Source: Candidatus Sulfopaludibacter sp. SbA3 (GTDB taxonomy: Bacteria; Acidobacteriota; Terriglobia; Bryobacterales; Bryobacteraceae). From it: a DNA stretch of 64,000 nt. The DNA lies in the NCBI GenBank assembly GCA_945890485.1, contig CAMDCN010000002.1, forward strand, positions 372,001 to 436,000. Direction: 5' to 3'. The translations under genes and the position numbers were made by a program. Position 1 is the stretch's first letter; each line of letters starts with the position of its first letter. Below are positions 35,945 to 45,659 of the stretch, in pieces. The notes beneath the pieces were generated by a model that saw nothing but the letters and a program-made list of their open reading frames with translations, searched no databases and was not told where the DNA came from.

Positions 35945-38900
35945 CCAGCGCCTCCGCACTCAACGCGAATACGTTCTTCAGCTCTTCGTTCGAAAGCTCC
36001 GTAATCCAGCCTTCGCCCGTGCCAATCACTTCGTTGACGATGCTCTTCTTGCTTTCGATCATCTCGTCAATGCGCTCTTCGAGAGTTCCCACACAAAGGA
36101 ACTTATGCACCTGTACGTTCCGCAACTGCCCAATACGGAACGCCCGGTCCGTGGCCTGATCTTCCACCGCCGGGTTCCACCAGCGATCGTAATGGAATAC
36201 GTGGTTGGCGCGCGTCAGGTTCAAACCCGTTCCACCGGCCTTCAACGATAGGATAAACACCCGCGGCCCGTTCGGCGACTTCTGGAACCGCTCCACCATC
36301 ATCTCGCGTTGCCGCATCGGCGTGCCACCGTGCAGATACAGCACCTCGTCCCCGAAGCTGTCCTGCAGATGCTTCTGCAGAATGCCGCCCATCTCCGTGA
36401 ACTGCGTGAACACCAGCGCCCGGTCGCCGCTCACCAGAACCTCTTCCACCATTTCCGTCAAACGCGTCAGCTTGCCCGACCGGTCCACCACCGGCGACCC
36501 GTCGCCGAGGAAATGCGCCGGATGGTTGCAAACCTGCTTCAGCTTCGAAAGCGTCGCCAGAATCGCGCCTCGCCGCGCCATGCCATCGGCGAACTCGATC
36601 TTCGAATGTGCGTCCTTCAGCACCTGCTGATACATCTCCACCTGCTCGCGCGTCAGCGTGCAGTAGACCTTGTTCTCGAACTTCTCCGGCAGGTCCGCGA
36701 TGATCTTCGTATCGGTCTTCAAACGGCGCAGCAGGAACGGCGACGTCAGCCGCTTCAATTGGTTCGCCGCGTCGTTGTCGCGATTGGTCTGAATCGGCAG
36801 GAAGTAGTTCCGGCGGAACTGTTCCCGCGTCCCCAGGAAGCCGGGGTTCAGGAACTCCATCACGCTCCACAACTCGCCGACGTTGTTCTCAACCGGCGTA
36901 CCCGTCAGCGCAATCCGGTAGTCGCTCACCAGCGCCCGCACGGACTTCGCCTGCCGCGTATCCGGGTTCTTGATGTTCTGCGCTTCGTCGAGGATCGCCC
37001 CGCTCCAGGTCACCTGCTTGAAGTACTCGAGATCCCGCTGCAGAATGCCATAGCTCGTAATCACAAGATGGTACTTGTGCATCTGCCGCGTAAACTCATC
37101 GCCCTTCAGCCGGTTCACGCCATGGTGCACCAGCACCTTCAACTGCGGTGTAAACCGAGCCGCTTCCTTGTGCCAGTTCCCCGCCACCGACGTCGGGCAG
37201 ATCAACAAGGTCGGCATCGTCGTGCCCTCTTCCTTGTCCAACTGCAACAGCGCCAGCGTCTGAATCGTTTTGCCGAGACCCATGTCATCGGCCAAACAAG
37301 CGCCCAGGCCCCACTTCCGCAGGAACTTGAGCCAGGAGTAACCGCGGATCTGATACGGCCGCAAAGTCCCCTTGAAGCCCTTCGGCGGCTTCAACTCTTC
37401 AAACACCTTCCGGCCTTCCAACTGGTCGAGCAGATCGCGGACCCATCCCGTCGCCACTACGCCTTCAATCGGCAGTTCGTGGTTCGAGTGGTAGTTGCCC
37501 AGCGACATCTGGATAATCTCGCGCACGGTCGCCGTCCCGCTCGCGTTCCTTCGCCAGAATTCGAGCGAATAGTCGATCTCGTCCGGCGTCACATGGGCCC
37601 ACTGCCCATGCACTTTCACGAGTGGCGACCGCAGCCGCTGCAGTTCCAGCAGCTCATCGCGCGTCGCCAGCTCCCCGGCCACCGCAATCCGCCAATCAAA
37701 ATTCAGAATCCAGTTCAGCGACAGCCCACCCTTCGGCGGCTTCTCCGGACTATCGACAATCGCCTTCACGCTCAGGCGAGCCCGCGTACCGTCGCGGCTC
37801 CACCACTTTGGCAGTTCCACGGCGAAGCCGCCCTGCTCCAGCGCCACGGCCTTCTGGTTCAGGAACTCGTAAGCGCCATTCGTATCGACATCGAATCCGG
37901 TCGGCACGCTCGCGCGCAGCGAGCTTTCAATGCGCGGCACAATCGACGTCGCCTGGGTCAACGACGTCAGGAGGAATTCGAGCGTCGGCTGCCGCGTCAC
38001 ACCCACCAGCCGTTCCCCGGTGCCGATCTGTTCGGCCCGCAGCACGTTGTCCGGATTGTCCACGCTCTGCACGAGATACCGCACGGTCCAAGCCGACCCC
38101 AATTCCGACGGCTCTTCCAACCGGAAGCAAAGCCGGAAGGGCGCATCGGCCGTCAACGCCACCGGGCGCCGCCACTGCCGAACCTGCTTCGAGATCCGTT
38201 CCAGAATGTCCGGGTAGCCTTCGACGAGTCCGTCCTCGGAAGCCAGCGCATACAGCCACCGTTCGTGCGGACTCTTCCCGCGTGGTGGTTTCCCCCCGTT
38301 GTAGCTGCCGCGAATCAGGTCGTCGAGCATCCAGGAGACAAACGCGTCCAGCACAATCCGCGCGGGAGTCGCGGGCGCGGCCTTATCTTCAAATGTGATC
38401 GCCCGCGCCGAAGCCGGCATCGCGGCGGCCAACGCGGCCAGCCGATGCCCTTCGATACCGGGGTAAACAGGCGTCCAACTCGCGGCGAAATCGCCGTCCA
38501 CCTCGTCGAGATCAGGCAGAAACTGCTGCCTTGCCACCAATCCACCTGCGAACCGAAGCGCCGCCACCCAAAACTGGACATCCGGGGCCACCATTAGTCC
38601 GGGCCGGATCAACCGCTGTCCAAACGTCGCCGCCAGAAAGTCGACAGTCTCTTTCGGTCCCAATTGCATGGACGCAATAGAGAACGGGGAGAGCGTTAAG
38701 CTCTCATAAACGGGGTGCTCGGCGATCAAAGCGCTTGATGCCACCGGCCCTTCGGGGGCGGCAGGCGCCCAGAGAACAACTCGTTGCATCTGGGCCTTTG
38801 CCAACTCCCCACAGTAGGGGAGAGAGGAAAGTATTTCGCGCAACAGTGCGGGCGGGGCTCCGTAAGGATAATCCGGCGGTCCGCTTCGCTGCGGACGCCC

Positions 38901-38996
38901 CGCGGTCGGGGCCGCCTTCGCCTGTTTATGATCTGCCGATGCCTCCAGCCATATCGAAAAGAAGCCGTCGTGTACGCCGGCGTGCAGGATAAGCAT
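35937..38996 (-). CDS. SNF2-family DNA-dependent ATPase/helicase
   Basis: A 1019-residue SWI2/SNF2 ATPase. The N-terminal 500 residues form the bacterial SNF2-associated region (FLAATFGQRLIRPG, then FVSWMLDDLIRG), with beta-rich modules. The helicase core has LRPYQIRGYSWLKFL, Walker A DDMGLGKTIQTL near 570, ICPTSVAGNWHKE, the DExx box ILDEAQNIKN near 670, LTGTPVENN, then in the second lobe VFTQFTEMGG, FILSLKAGGTGLNLT and WWNPAVEDQATDRAFRIGQ. It is a remodelling enzyme of DNA-protein complexes; the exact role in bacteria is unclear. It is coupled to the SWIM-domain gene. The start, ATG at 38996, is the first good one; residues 20-50 are an odd Pro/Gly-rich insert. Confidence 0.93.
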   Translation of the reverse strand: MLILHAGVHDGFFSIWLEASADHKQAKAAPTAGRPQRSGPPDYPYGAPPALLREILSSLPYCGELAKAQMQRVVLWAPAAPEGPVASSALIAEHPVYESLTLSPFSIASMQLGPKETVDFLAATFGQRLIRPGLMVAPDVQFWVAALRFAGGLVARQQFLPDLDEVDGDFAASWTPVYPGIEGHRLAALAAAMPASARAITFEDKAAPATPARIVLDAFVSWMLDDLIRGSYNGGKPPRGKSPHERWLYALASEDGLVEGYPDILERISKQVRQWRRPVALTADAPFRLCFRLEEPSELGSAWTVRYLVQSVDNPDNVLRAEQIGTGERLVGVTRQPTLEFLLTSLTQATSIVPRIESSLRASVPTGFDVDTNGAYEFLNQKAVALEQGGFAVELPKWWSRDGTRARLSVKAIVDSPEKPPKGGLSLNWILNFDWRIAVAGELATRDELLELQRLRSPLVKVHGQWAHVTPDEIDYSLEFWRRNASGTATVREIIQMSLGNYHSNHELPIEGVVATGWVRDLLDQLEGRKVFEELKPPKGFKGTLRPYQIRGYSWLKFLRKWGLGACLADDMGLGKTIQTLALLQLDKEEGTTMPTLLICPTSVAGNWHKEAARFTPQLKVLVHHGVNRLKGDEFTRQMHKYHLVITSYGILQRDLEYFKQVTWSGAILDEAQNIKNPDTRQAKSVRALVSDYRIALTGTPVENNVGELWSVMEFLNPGFLGTREQFRRNYFLPIQTNRDNDAANQLKRLTSPFLLRRLKTDTKIIADLPEKFENKVYCTLTREQVEMYQQVLKDAHSKIEFADGMARRGAILATLSKLKQVCNHPAHFLGDGSPVVDRSGKLTRLTEMVEEVLVSGDRALVFTQFTEMGGILQKHLQDSFGDEVLYLHGGTPMRQREMMVERFQKSPNGPRVFILSLKAGGTGLNLTRANHVFHYDRWWNPAVEDQATDRAFRIGQLRNVQVHKFLCVGTLEERIDEMIESKKSIVNEVIGTGEGWITELSNEELKNVFALSAEALDE
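38879..38911. repeat. Two inverted repeats inside the helicase 5' coding region
   Basis: GTCCGC-ttcgct-GCGGAC at 38879-38896 and CCCCG-CGGT-CGGGG at 38898-38911 lie back to back in codons 29-39 of the SNF2 gene. Their first stem uses the same GTCCGC/GCGGAC arms as the palindrome at 24191-24205. They encode part of the Pro/Gly/Arg-rich stretch that interrupts the N-terminus of the protein. Confidence 0.45.
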
Positions 38997-39077
38997 CGAG
39001 TAAGACTAAACAATCAATACCACATTGGATGACCCTTCCGGGCGGACCGGTTTCGCGTATAGTGTCAGAAACCTAAC

Positions 39078-40073
39078 ATGCATACCCCCTCTCCGCAAGA
39101 GCAAATCTTCGACATGGGCTTCGGCCTCATGCGCGCCCGCCTCCTCCAAGTCTTCGCTGAACTCAAGATCGCCGACTACCTCGCTGCCCAACAACCCATC
39201 CCCAATGCCCACGCGCCGTCGCTCGACCGCTTCCTCCGCGCTTGCGCCACCATCGGCCTCGTCACCACTCAGCCCGACGCGACATTTCAACTAACGCCCC
39301 TCGGCGAAACGCTCCGCACCGATGTGCCCGGTTCCCTGCGCGGCATGATCACCTCCATCTTCGGCGGTGGCCATCTCAAGGCCTGGTCCAATCTGCGCGC
39401 CTCCGTCGAACGCGGCGTCACCGCCTTTGACGACGCCCACGGCGAGGATATTTGGGCCTACTTCACGAAAACCAACCCCGCCGAAGGCGAGGTGTTTAAC
39501 CAGGCGATGAGCGATTTCAGCGGGGCCCTGATCCCAGCCATCCTAGCCAGCTATCAGTTCCCCGCGAGCGGAACCATTGTGGATGTGGCGGGAGGCAACG
39601 GAACGTTACTCTGTGCTGTGCTCAATCAGCAACCCGGCCTCGCCGGCATCGTCACGGACCTGCCCTTCACCATCCCCGCCGCCGAAGCTTACCTCGCCGC
39701 GCAGGGCATGACCGATCGCGCCATCGCCGTCGCCGCCGACTTCTTCTCTTCCGTCCCCGCCGGCGCCGACACCTACATGATGAAGTTCATCCTCCACGAT
39801 TGGAACGATCACGACTCCGGCCGTATCCTCGATAACATCCGTGCCGCCGCCAAGCCCGACAGCAAACTGATCATTCTCGAATCTGTCGTTCCCGATTCCG
39901 ATAAGGACGCCGGGCCGGCCCGGATCATGGACGTAAACATGATGGTGATGACCGGAGGAAAAGAGCGCACCGCCGCCGAATGGCACACGCTCCTGAACGC
40001 CCACGGCTTTACGATCGAAGAGATCGTCCCCACCCCGTCCCCGATGTCCGTAATTGCAGCGAGGCTCAGTTAA
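39078..40073 (+). CDS. O-methyltransferase family 2 (CrtF/hydroxyneurosporene-like)
   Basis: A 331-residue SAM-dependent O-methyltransferase. The N-terminal dimerisation winged helix (FDMGFGLMRARLLQVFAELKIADYL) and the C-terminal catalytic domain, with VDVAGGNGTLLCAVL, GIVTDLPF, YMMKFILHDWNDHDSGRIL and LIILESVVPDSD, match family 2 enzymes. The catalytic histidine in LHDWND is present. Members methylate phenolic or isoprenoid hydroxyls; the substrate here is unknown. A second methyltransferase of related layout starts three bases downstream, so they are co-transcribed. TATAGT at 39058-39063 could be a -10 element giving a short leader. Confidence 0.85.
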   Translation: MHTPSPQEQIFDMGFGLMRARLLQVFAELKIADYLAAQQPIPNAHAPSLDRFLRACATIGLVTTQPDATFQLTPLGETLRTDVPGSLRGMITSIFGGGHLKAWSNLRASVERGVTAFDDAHGEDIWAYFTKTNPAEGEVFNQAMSDFSGALIPAILASYQFPASGTIVDVAGGNGTLLCAVLNQQPGLAGIVTDLPFTIPAAEAYLAAQGMTDRAIAVAADFFSSVPAGADTYMMKFILHDWNDHDSGRILDNIRAAAKPDSKLIILESVVPDSDKDAGPARIMDVNMMVMTGGKERTAAEWHTLLNAHGFTIEEIVPTPSPMSVIAARLS

Positions 40074-40076
40074 GTC

Positions 40077-41069
40077 ATGGTCAGTCCCGAACGAATTTTT
40101 CATATGATGAGCGCCCACGTGGCGACGGAGGCCCTCCGCGGAGGCCTGGAACTAGGCCTGTTCACGGCGATCGCGGAAGGCAACACCACGGTGCCGGCCT
40201 TGGCCGCCCGCATCCGCGCAAGCGAGCGAGGCACGCGCATCCTCGCCGACTATCTCTGCGTATCCGGCCTCCTCACCAAGACGGAAGCCGAATACGGCCT
40301 CGCGCCGGACGCCGCCCTCTTCCTCGACGCCAACTCCCCGGCCTACATGGGCCTCGCCTCCAAGTTCCTGCATCACCCCGTCCTCATGCATGCCGCCAGC
40401 GATATCGCTCAGGTCGTCCGCACCGGCAAGAGCATTCTCGGCGGCGCCGGAACCATCGAAGACGAAAACCCCGTTTGGGAGGATTTCGCTCGCGGCATGG
40501 TCCCGATGATGACGCCCGCCGCCCAGTTCCTCGCCGAGCTCGCCGGATCCGGCCCACTCCGCGTCCTCGATATCGCAGCCGGACACGGTGTCTTCGGCAT
40601 CCACATCGCCGCCAAAAATCCGGAAGCGGAAATCACGGCCCTTGACTGGCCCGCTGTCCTGAAAGTCGCCGCCGAAAACGCCGCCCGCTTCGGCGTCGCC
40701 GCCCGCTGGACGCCCCTGCCCGGCAGCGCCCTCTCCGTCGATTACGGTTCCGGCTACGATCTTGTCCTGCTCACCAACTTCCTCCATCACTTCGACGAAG
40801 CAGGGTGCATCGATATCCTTCGCCGCGTCCACGCCTCGCTCAAACCCGGCGGCCGCGTCATCACTCTCGAATTCGTCCCGAATCCCGACCGCGTCACCCC
40901 GCCCATTTCCGCGTCGTTCGCCATGACCATGCTCCTCAATACGCCCTCCGGCGATGCCTACACGTTCACTCAATTTGAGAGCATGTTCCGCGCCGCTGGC
41001 TTTGCATCCACCGAGCAGGTGCCCACCGGCCCCATGCCCGAACAAGTACTGGTTAGCGTTCGGCGTTAA
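40077..41069 (+). CDS. SAM-dependent methyltransferase with dimerisation domain
   Basis: A 330-residue methyltransferase related to acetylserotonin/caffeate O-methyltransferase-like enzymes. The N-terminus (RIFHMMSAHVATEALRGGLELGLFTAI and RASERGTRILADYLCVSGLL) is a winged-helix dimerisation domain. The catalytic part has LRVLDIAAGHGVFGIHIA, ITALDWPAVLKVA, LVLLTNFLHHFDEAG and GGRVITLEF. The strictly conserved His-Asp/Glu-Trp pair of true O-methyltransferases is replaced by HHFDE, so the chemistry is not certain. It follows the first methyltransferase by three bases and precedes the DUF1592 gene by 20 bases, suggesting a single operon. Confidence 0.8.
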   Translation: MVSPERIFHMMSAHVATEALRGGLELGLFTAIAEGNTTVPALAARIRASERGTRILADYLCVSGLLTKTEAEYGLAPDAALFLDANSPAYMGLASKFLHHPVLMHAASDIAQVVRTGKSILGGAGTIEDENPVWEDFARGMVPMMTPAAQFLAELAGSGPLRVLDIAAGHGVFGIHIAAKNPEAEITALDWPAVLKVAAENAARFGVAARWTPLPGSALSVDYGSGYDLVLLTNFLHHFDEAGCIDILRRVHASLKPGGRVITLEFVPNPDRVTPPISASFAMTMLLNTPSGDAYTFTQFESMFRAAGFASTEQVPTGPMPEQVLVSVRR

Positions 41070-41089
41070 AAAGCAATAATATAAGGGCA

Positions 41090-43021
41090 GTGCTACGCCG
41101 CTGCCTTATCCTCTGCGCCGCTTTGCCCCTGCTCCTGAGCCAGAAGAACCTCAGTGCGCCCGGCGAGGCCTATTTCACCACGAAAGTGATGCCCGCCCTC
41201 GAAAAGGGCGGTTGTCAAAACTGCCACGGATCCAACGGCGTCGCCGGCGGCACCCGCTTCCGTCTTCCCGACGAAGGCGCGAGCGCCGAAGAGTTGCAGC
41301 TCTTCGGAAAGTCGCTGCACGTCCTTATCAATCGGGCCGATCTCTCGAAGTCTCTCCTCCTCAATAAGCCCACCCGCCGCGTCGCGCACGCCGGCGGCGT
41401 GAAGATTACCCCCGGCTCCGCCGAAGAAGCCACGCTGCGCACATGGATCGAGTACCTCGCCAGCAACACCAAGCCGGATGACCGCTTCCTCGTCGGCCAG
41501 CGCAAATTCTTAGCCCGCCCCGTCCTCCGGCGTCTCACCCACGCCCAGTACAACAACACCGTCCGCGACCTCCTCGGCGACGACAGCCGCGTGGCCGACC
41601 AGTTCCCCGCCGAAGACTTCGTCGGCGGCTATCGCAATCAATTCCAGTCTCAATCCATCTCGCCGCTTCTCGCCGAATCCTACGGCGCAGCCGCCGAGAA
41701 ACTCGCCCGCTCCGCTTTCCGCGGCGGCGACACGCATGGCCTCATCCCCTGCAAGACGCAGGACGCCGCTTGCCGCCAGAAGTTCATCCGCAGCTTTGGC
41801 GCCAAAGCATTCCGCCGTCCTCTCCTCGAAGCCGAAGTCGCCCGTTACGAAAAGTTGTTCCTGTCGGAGAAGAACTTCCTCGCCGGCGCTCAGCTCACTC
41901 TCGAAGGCATGTTGCAGTCACCCAACTTTCTGATGCGCACCGAGAACGGCGCCGAGCCTTCCTGGCGGCCCTACGAAACAGCCAGCCGCCTCTCCTACGC
42001 ACTCTTGAACTCCATGCCCGACGCCGAGCTCCTCCGCGCCGCGGCCCAGGGCGAGCTCAATACCCGCGAAGCCGTCGAGAAACAGGCCCGCCGCCTCCTC
42101 GCCGACCCCCGCGCCAAAGCCACCCTCGACGAGTTCGTCGCCGAATGGCTTCGTTTCGACCAGTTGCTCGACGCCGTCAAGGAACGCGCCCAGTTCCCCA
42201 TGTACTCGGCCGAACTCACCGTCGCGATGACGGAAGAAACCCGCCGCATGGTCTCCGATCTCGTCTGGCGCGATCAGGACTTCATGCAGCTCTTCTCCGC
42301 CGAACATAGCTTCGTGAACACTGGATTGGCCCAGCTCTATAAGGTCCCCGCCCCGAAGAACGAATACGATCGCGTGGCGCTGCCGCCCGAAACCGGCCGC
42401 GCCGGCATCCTCGGCCAAGCCATGTTCCTGGCCGCCACCTCCAAACCGGCCGACACCAGCGCCACTCAGCGCGGCCTCTTCGTTCGCGAACACTTCCTCT
42501 GTCAGGAAGTCCCCCAGCCGCCACCCGGCGTCAACGCCAACCTGCCCAACCTCGACAAGGGCAAGCCCATGACGAATCGGGAACGGCTCGCCATGCATCT
42601 AAATAATGAGAGCTGTGCCAGTTGCCATACGCTGGTCGACCCCATCGGGCTTGGCTTTGAGAAGTACGATGCAATTGGTCAGTTCCGTAATAAGCAGAAG
42701 CTTACTTTCCGTCCCGCTCGCAAAGAGGATGGCGATGTGGTCAACGTCGAACTCGATATCGACACGAATGGGTACGTAGCGGGAATCCCGAACTCCAGCT
42801 TCAACACCCCGCGTGAACTTGGTAAAATCCTCTCGGCTGCTCCGCAGTGCCAGGAGTGCGTGGCCAAGCAGCTATTTCGTTACTACACGGGCCGTCACGA
42901 AAACGCCCGTGATGCCGTTGTCATCAGTCGGGCCTTCGCCGATTTCCGCAGCTCCGGGTTCCACTTCCGGGAGTTGATGGTCAGCTTGTTGAAGTGGAGC
43001 GTATTTCCCCCGGAGTCATAA
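41090..43021 (+). CDS. DUF1587/1595/1592/1588/1585 cytochrome-like protein
   Basis: A 643-residue exported protein starting at GTG 41090 with a signal peptide ([17 protein letters not shown]). It has a haem-binding CQNCH near residue 42 in a cytochrome-c-like domain. Domains follow in the order known for planctomycetes and acidobacteria: DUF1587 ([19 protein letters not shown]), DUF1595 ([22 protein letters not shown]), DUF1592 ([30 protein letters not shown]), DUF1588 ([37 protein letters not shown]) and DUF1585 ([25 protein letters not shown]). The CASCH is a second CxxCH. The domains have no settled biochemical function but pair with DUF1552, here the next gene, four bases downstream. Confidence 0.9.
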   Translation: MLRRCLILCAALPLLLSQKNLSAPGEAYFTTKVMPALEKGGCQNCHGSNGVAGGTRFRLPDEGASAEELQLFGKSLHVLINRADLSKSLLLNKPTRRVAHAGGVKITPGSAEEATLRTWIEYLASNTKPDDRFLVGQRKFLARPVLRRLTHAQYNNTVRDLLGDDSRVADQFPAEDFVGGYRNQFQSQSISPLLAESYGAAAEKLARSAFRGGDTHGLIPCKTQDAACRQKFIRSFGAKAFRRPLLEAEVARYEKLFLSEKNFLAGAQLTLEGMLQSPNFLMRTENGAEPSWRPYETASRLSYALLNSMPDAELLRAAAQGELNTREAVEKQARRLLADPRAKATLDEFVAEWLRFDQLLDAVKERAQFPMYSAELTVAMTEETRRMVSDLVWRDQDFMQLFSAEHSFVNTGLAQLYKVPAPKNEYDRVALPPETGRAGILGQAMFLAATSKPADTSATQRGLFVREHFLCQEVPQPPPGVNANLPNLDKGKPMTNRERLAMHLNNESCASCHTLVDPIGLGFEKYDAIGQFRNKQKLTFRPARKEDGDVVNVELDIDTNGYVAGIPNSSFNTPRELGKILSAAPQCQECVAKQLFRYYTGRHENARDAVVISRAFADFRSSGFHFRELMVSLLKWSVFPPES

Positions 43022-43025
43022 ACCG

Positions 43026-44342
43026 ATGCCAGCCGTACACACAAAAGATCTTTCACTCTCGCGCCGCACCCTACTGCGCAGCCTGTCCGGTGTAGCCATC
43101 GGCCTGCCGCCGCTCGCGGCCATGTTCAACGCGAACGGCACGGCCTACGCTGCTCCCACCAAAGGCACGCCGCCCAACCGCTTCGTCATCTGGTTCAACG
43201 GCAACGGCATCCCGGAGAAGTATTGGATCCCCACCGAAACCGGCGCTGATTACATGATGACGCCGTGTCTCGCGCCCCTCGCGCCGTTCCGCAACGACAT
43301 CCATATCGTCACCGGTCTCGACAACCCCTCCGCCCGCCTGCCCGGCCCCGGCAACGATCACCATCGCTCCATGGCCTCGCTGATGACCGGCACCCAGTTC
43401 ACCGGCCGTGGCGCCGGCGGTCCGTCCATCGACCAGGTCATTGCGGCCAAGGTCGGCTCCGACACCCGCTTCCGTTCGTTGCAAATCGGCGTCTCCCAGG
43501 AATCCTTCGGCGAAAGCATCCAGCGCAACATGAGCTGGGCCGGCTACGACCGCGCCCTGCCGCCGGAAATGCTCCCGAACAAACTGTTCGACCGTCTCTT
43601 CGGCGCCCGCGAACTCACCTGGATCAACCGGAAGAAGAGCGTTCTCGATACAGTGCAGGAAGACGCCGCCGGCCTCCGCAAGGCCCTCGGCAAGGAAGAC
43701 GCGACGCGCGTCGACGAGCACCTGTCGTCCATCCGCGACGTCGAACGCGCCATCGCCAGCCTCCCGCCGAACTACCGCCGCGTCGATCCGCCGGAAGCCG
43801 AAGGCGACATGAAGGATTGGCCGCGTATCGCCAAGCTGCAAAGCGAGCTGCTCGTCCACGCCTTCGCCAGCGGCCAGACGAAGGTCGCCTCCTACATGCT
43901 CACCAAGTGCCAGGGCCTCTCCCGCTTCCCGTGGCTTGGCCACACCAACGGCCGGCATCATGACTACTCGCACAACGTCGGCAAGTCGGCCGCGAACAAC
44001 GGCCTGGAAGGTCTCCGCATCCAGCGCGACATCTGCCGCTGGCACGCCGAAGAGTTCGCCTGGTTGCTGGGCCGCCTGAAGTCGGTCAAGGAAGGCGACG
44101 CCACCTTGCTCGATCGCACCACGCTCCTCTACGTCCACGAGCACGCCGAAGCCAACGACCACAAGAACAATGGCCTCTCCGCCATCGTCGCGGGTCACGC
44201 CGGCGGCCTCCGTACCGGACTTCACACCCGCACCACGGGCACTGTCGCCGACCTCTATATGGCCACCGCCAATAAAGCGATGGGCGTAGGTCTCAACAAG
44301 TTCCCCAGCGGCTCCCGCGAAATCCCGGAGATCTTTGCGTGA
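43026..44342 (+). CDS. DUF1552 Tat-exported protein
   Basis: A 438-residue protein whose N-terminus [21 protein letters not shown] has a twin-arginine signal (SRRTLL). The body has the DUF1552 features [50 protein letters not shown] and GRHHDYSHN, with an alkaline-phosphatase-like layout near sulfatases. Family members occur beside DUF1592 proteins in the same order as here. The function is unknown. It overlaps the sulfatase start as GTGA (44339-44342), so the cytochrome-like protein, this protein and the sulfatase should be produced together. Confidence 0.88.
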   Translation: MPAVHTKDLSLSRRTLLRSLSGVAIGLPPLAAMFNANGTAYAAPTKGTPPNRFVIWFNGNGIPEKYWIPTETGADYMMTPCLAPLAPFRNDIHIVTGLDNPSARLPGPGNDHHRSMASLMTGTQFTGRGAGGPSIDQVIAAKVGSDTRFRSLQIGVSQESFGESIQRNMSWAGYDRALPPEMLPNKLFDRLFGARELTWINRKKSVLDTVQEDAAGLRKALGKEDATRVDEHLSSIRDVERAIASLPPNYRRVDPPEAEGDMKDWPRIAKLQSELLVHAFASGQTKVASYMLTKCQGLSRFPWLGHTNGRHHDYSHNVGKSAANNGLEGLRIQRDICRWHAEEFAWLLGRLKSVKEGDATLLDRTTLLYVHEHAEANDHKNNGLSAIVAGHAGGLRTGLHTRTTGTVADLYMATANKAMGVGLNKFPSGSREIPEIFA

Positions 44343-45643
44343 ATCGGCGACAGTTCCTCGCAGGCATGTCCGCGGCCGCGCTGGGAGCCCAGCCGAAGCG
44401 CCCGAATATTCTCCTCATCCTGGCCGACGACCTCGGCTACGAATGCCTAAGCTGCTACGGCAGCCAAAGCTACAAAACGCCGAATCTCGACCGCATGGCC
44501 ACAGAAGGCATGCTGTTCCGCTACGCCTTCGCCCAGCCGCTGTGTTCGCCCACGCGCATGCAGTTGATGACCGGCAAGTACAACTTCCGCAACTGGCAGG
44601 CGTTCGGCATCATGGACCCGAAGGAGCGCACCTTCGGGCACCTGTTCCAGGAAGGCGGCTACCGCACGGCCATCGCCGGCAAGTGGCAGTTCTGGAGCTA
44701 TAACCCGCCCGACTTCGAGCCGGAGTGGCGGTCGAAGGGTAAGCGTATTGAAGACGCCGGATTCGACGAACACTACGTCTGGCACGCCGGCCACACCGAA
44801 GACAAGGGCTCCCGTTACGGCGACCCGACCATCTACACCGACGGCACGGTAAAGCCGAATCTCAAAGGTCAGTACGGCGAAGATCTCTTCGCCGATTTCC
44901 TCCTGAAGTTCGTAAAGAAGCCCGACCCCAAGCCGTGGTTCGTCTATTGGCCGCTCGCCCTCACGCACGATCCTTTCGTCCCCACGCCCGACAGTCCGGA
45001 GTTCAAAGGCCCCGACCGTCTGAAGCCCGACAAGCGCTTCTTCAAGGACATGGTGGAGTACATGGACAAGGTGGTCGGCCGTGTCGTCGATCAACTGCCG
45101 CCCGATACGCTCATTCTCTTCTTCAGCGATAACGGCACGCACCAAAGCCTCACCAGTCAGTTGAACGGCAAACCCTTCCGCGGCGGCAAAGGCCTCACGA
45201 CGGAAGCCGGCATGCGCGTCCCCATGATCGTCCGCTGGAAAGGCGTCACCCCGCCCGGCAAGGTCAACAACGACCTAATCGATTCCTGCGACTTCCTCCC
45301 CACAATCTGCGCCGCCGCCAACGTTCCCACCAAGAGTATGGGCAAGATGGACGGCGTCAGCTTCCTGCCGCAACTGCAAGGCCGAATCGGCGTGCCACGC
45401 CCTTGGATCTACTCCTGGTACGATCCCCGGCCCGGCTGGGGCAAAGAAGCCTGGAGCCGAACCCAGCGCTACGTCTTCGATCAGCAGTGGAAGCTCTACG
45501 ACACCGGCAAACTCTACAACTGGGCGCAGGATCCCACCGAAGCCAAGCCCGTCGAGAACGCCGCTGTGCGTACCCGCCTCCAGGCCGTCCTCGACCGCTA
45601 CGCCGCGATAGGCGGACGGCGAGAAATACCCCCCAGAAAATAG
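44339..45643 (+). CDS. Exported arylsulfatase-type sulfatase
   Basis: A 434-residue type I sulfatase. The GTG start gives [16 protein letters not shown], a Tat-like leader. [19 protein letters not shown] provides the metal-binding Asp pair, and [14 protein letters not shown] contains the C-x-P-x-R sequence in which the cysteine is turned into formylglycine by a maturase. The metal site is completed by FFSDNGTH around residue 260, and [16 protein letters not shown] is a family motif. It should remove sulfate esters from polysaccharides or small aromatics. The sulfatase-maturing enzyme is not in the window. Confidence 0.9.
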   Translation: MNRRQFLAGMSAAALGAQPKRPNILLILADDLGYECLSCYGSQSYKTPNLDRMATEGMLFRYAFAQPLCSPTRMQLMTGKYNFRNWQAFGIMDPKERTFGHLFQEGGYRTAIAGKWQFWSYNPPDFEPEWRSKGKRIEDAGFDEHYVWHAGHTEDKGSRYGDPTIYTDGTVKPNLKGQYGEDLFADFLLKFVKKPDPKPWFVYWPLALTHDPFVPTPDSPEFKGPDRLKPDKRFFKDMVEYMDKVVGRVVDQLPPDTLILFFSDNGTHQSLTSQLNGKPFRGGKGLTTEAGMRVPMIVRWKGVTPPGKVNNDLIDSCDFLPTICAAANVPTKSMGKMDGVSFLPQLQGRIGVPRPWIYSWYDPRPGWGKEAWSRTQRYVFDQQWKLYDTGKLYNWAQDPTEAKPVENAAVRTRLQAVLDRYAAIGGRREIPPRK

Positions 45644-45659
45644 ATGTATCATCCAAGGC

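Noticed and set aside
36309-38597. Plus-strand ORF of 762 codons opposite the SNF2 gene
   Set aside because: The helicase frame has all its motifs. The opposite frame is Arg/Gln/His-rich without motifs, an artefact of GC-rich codon use.
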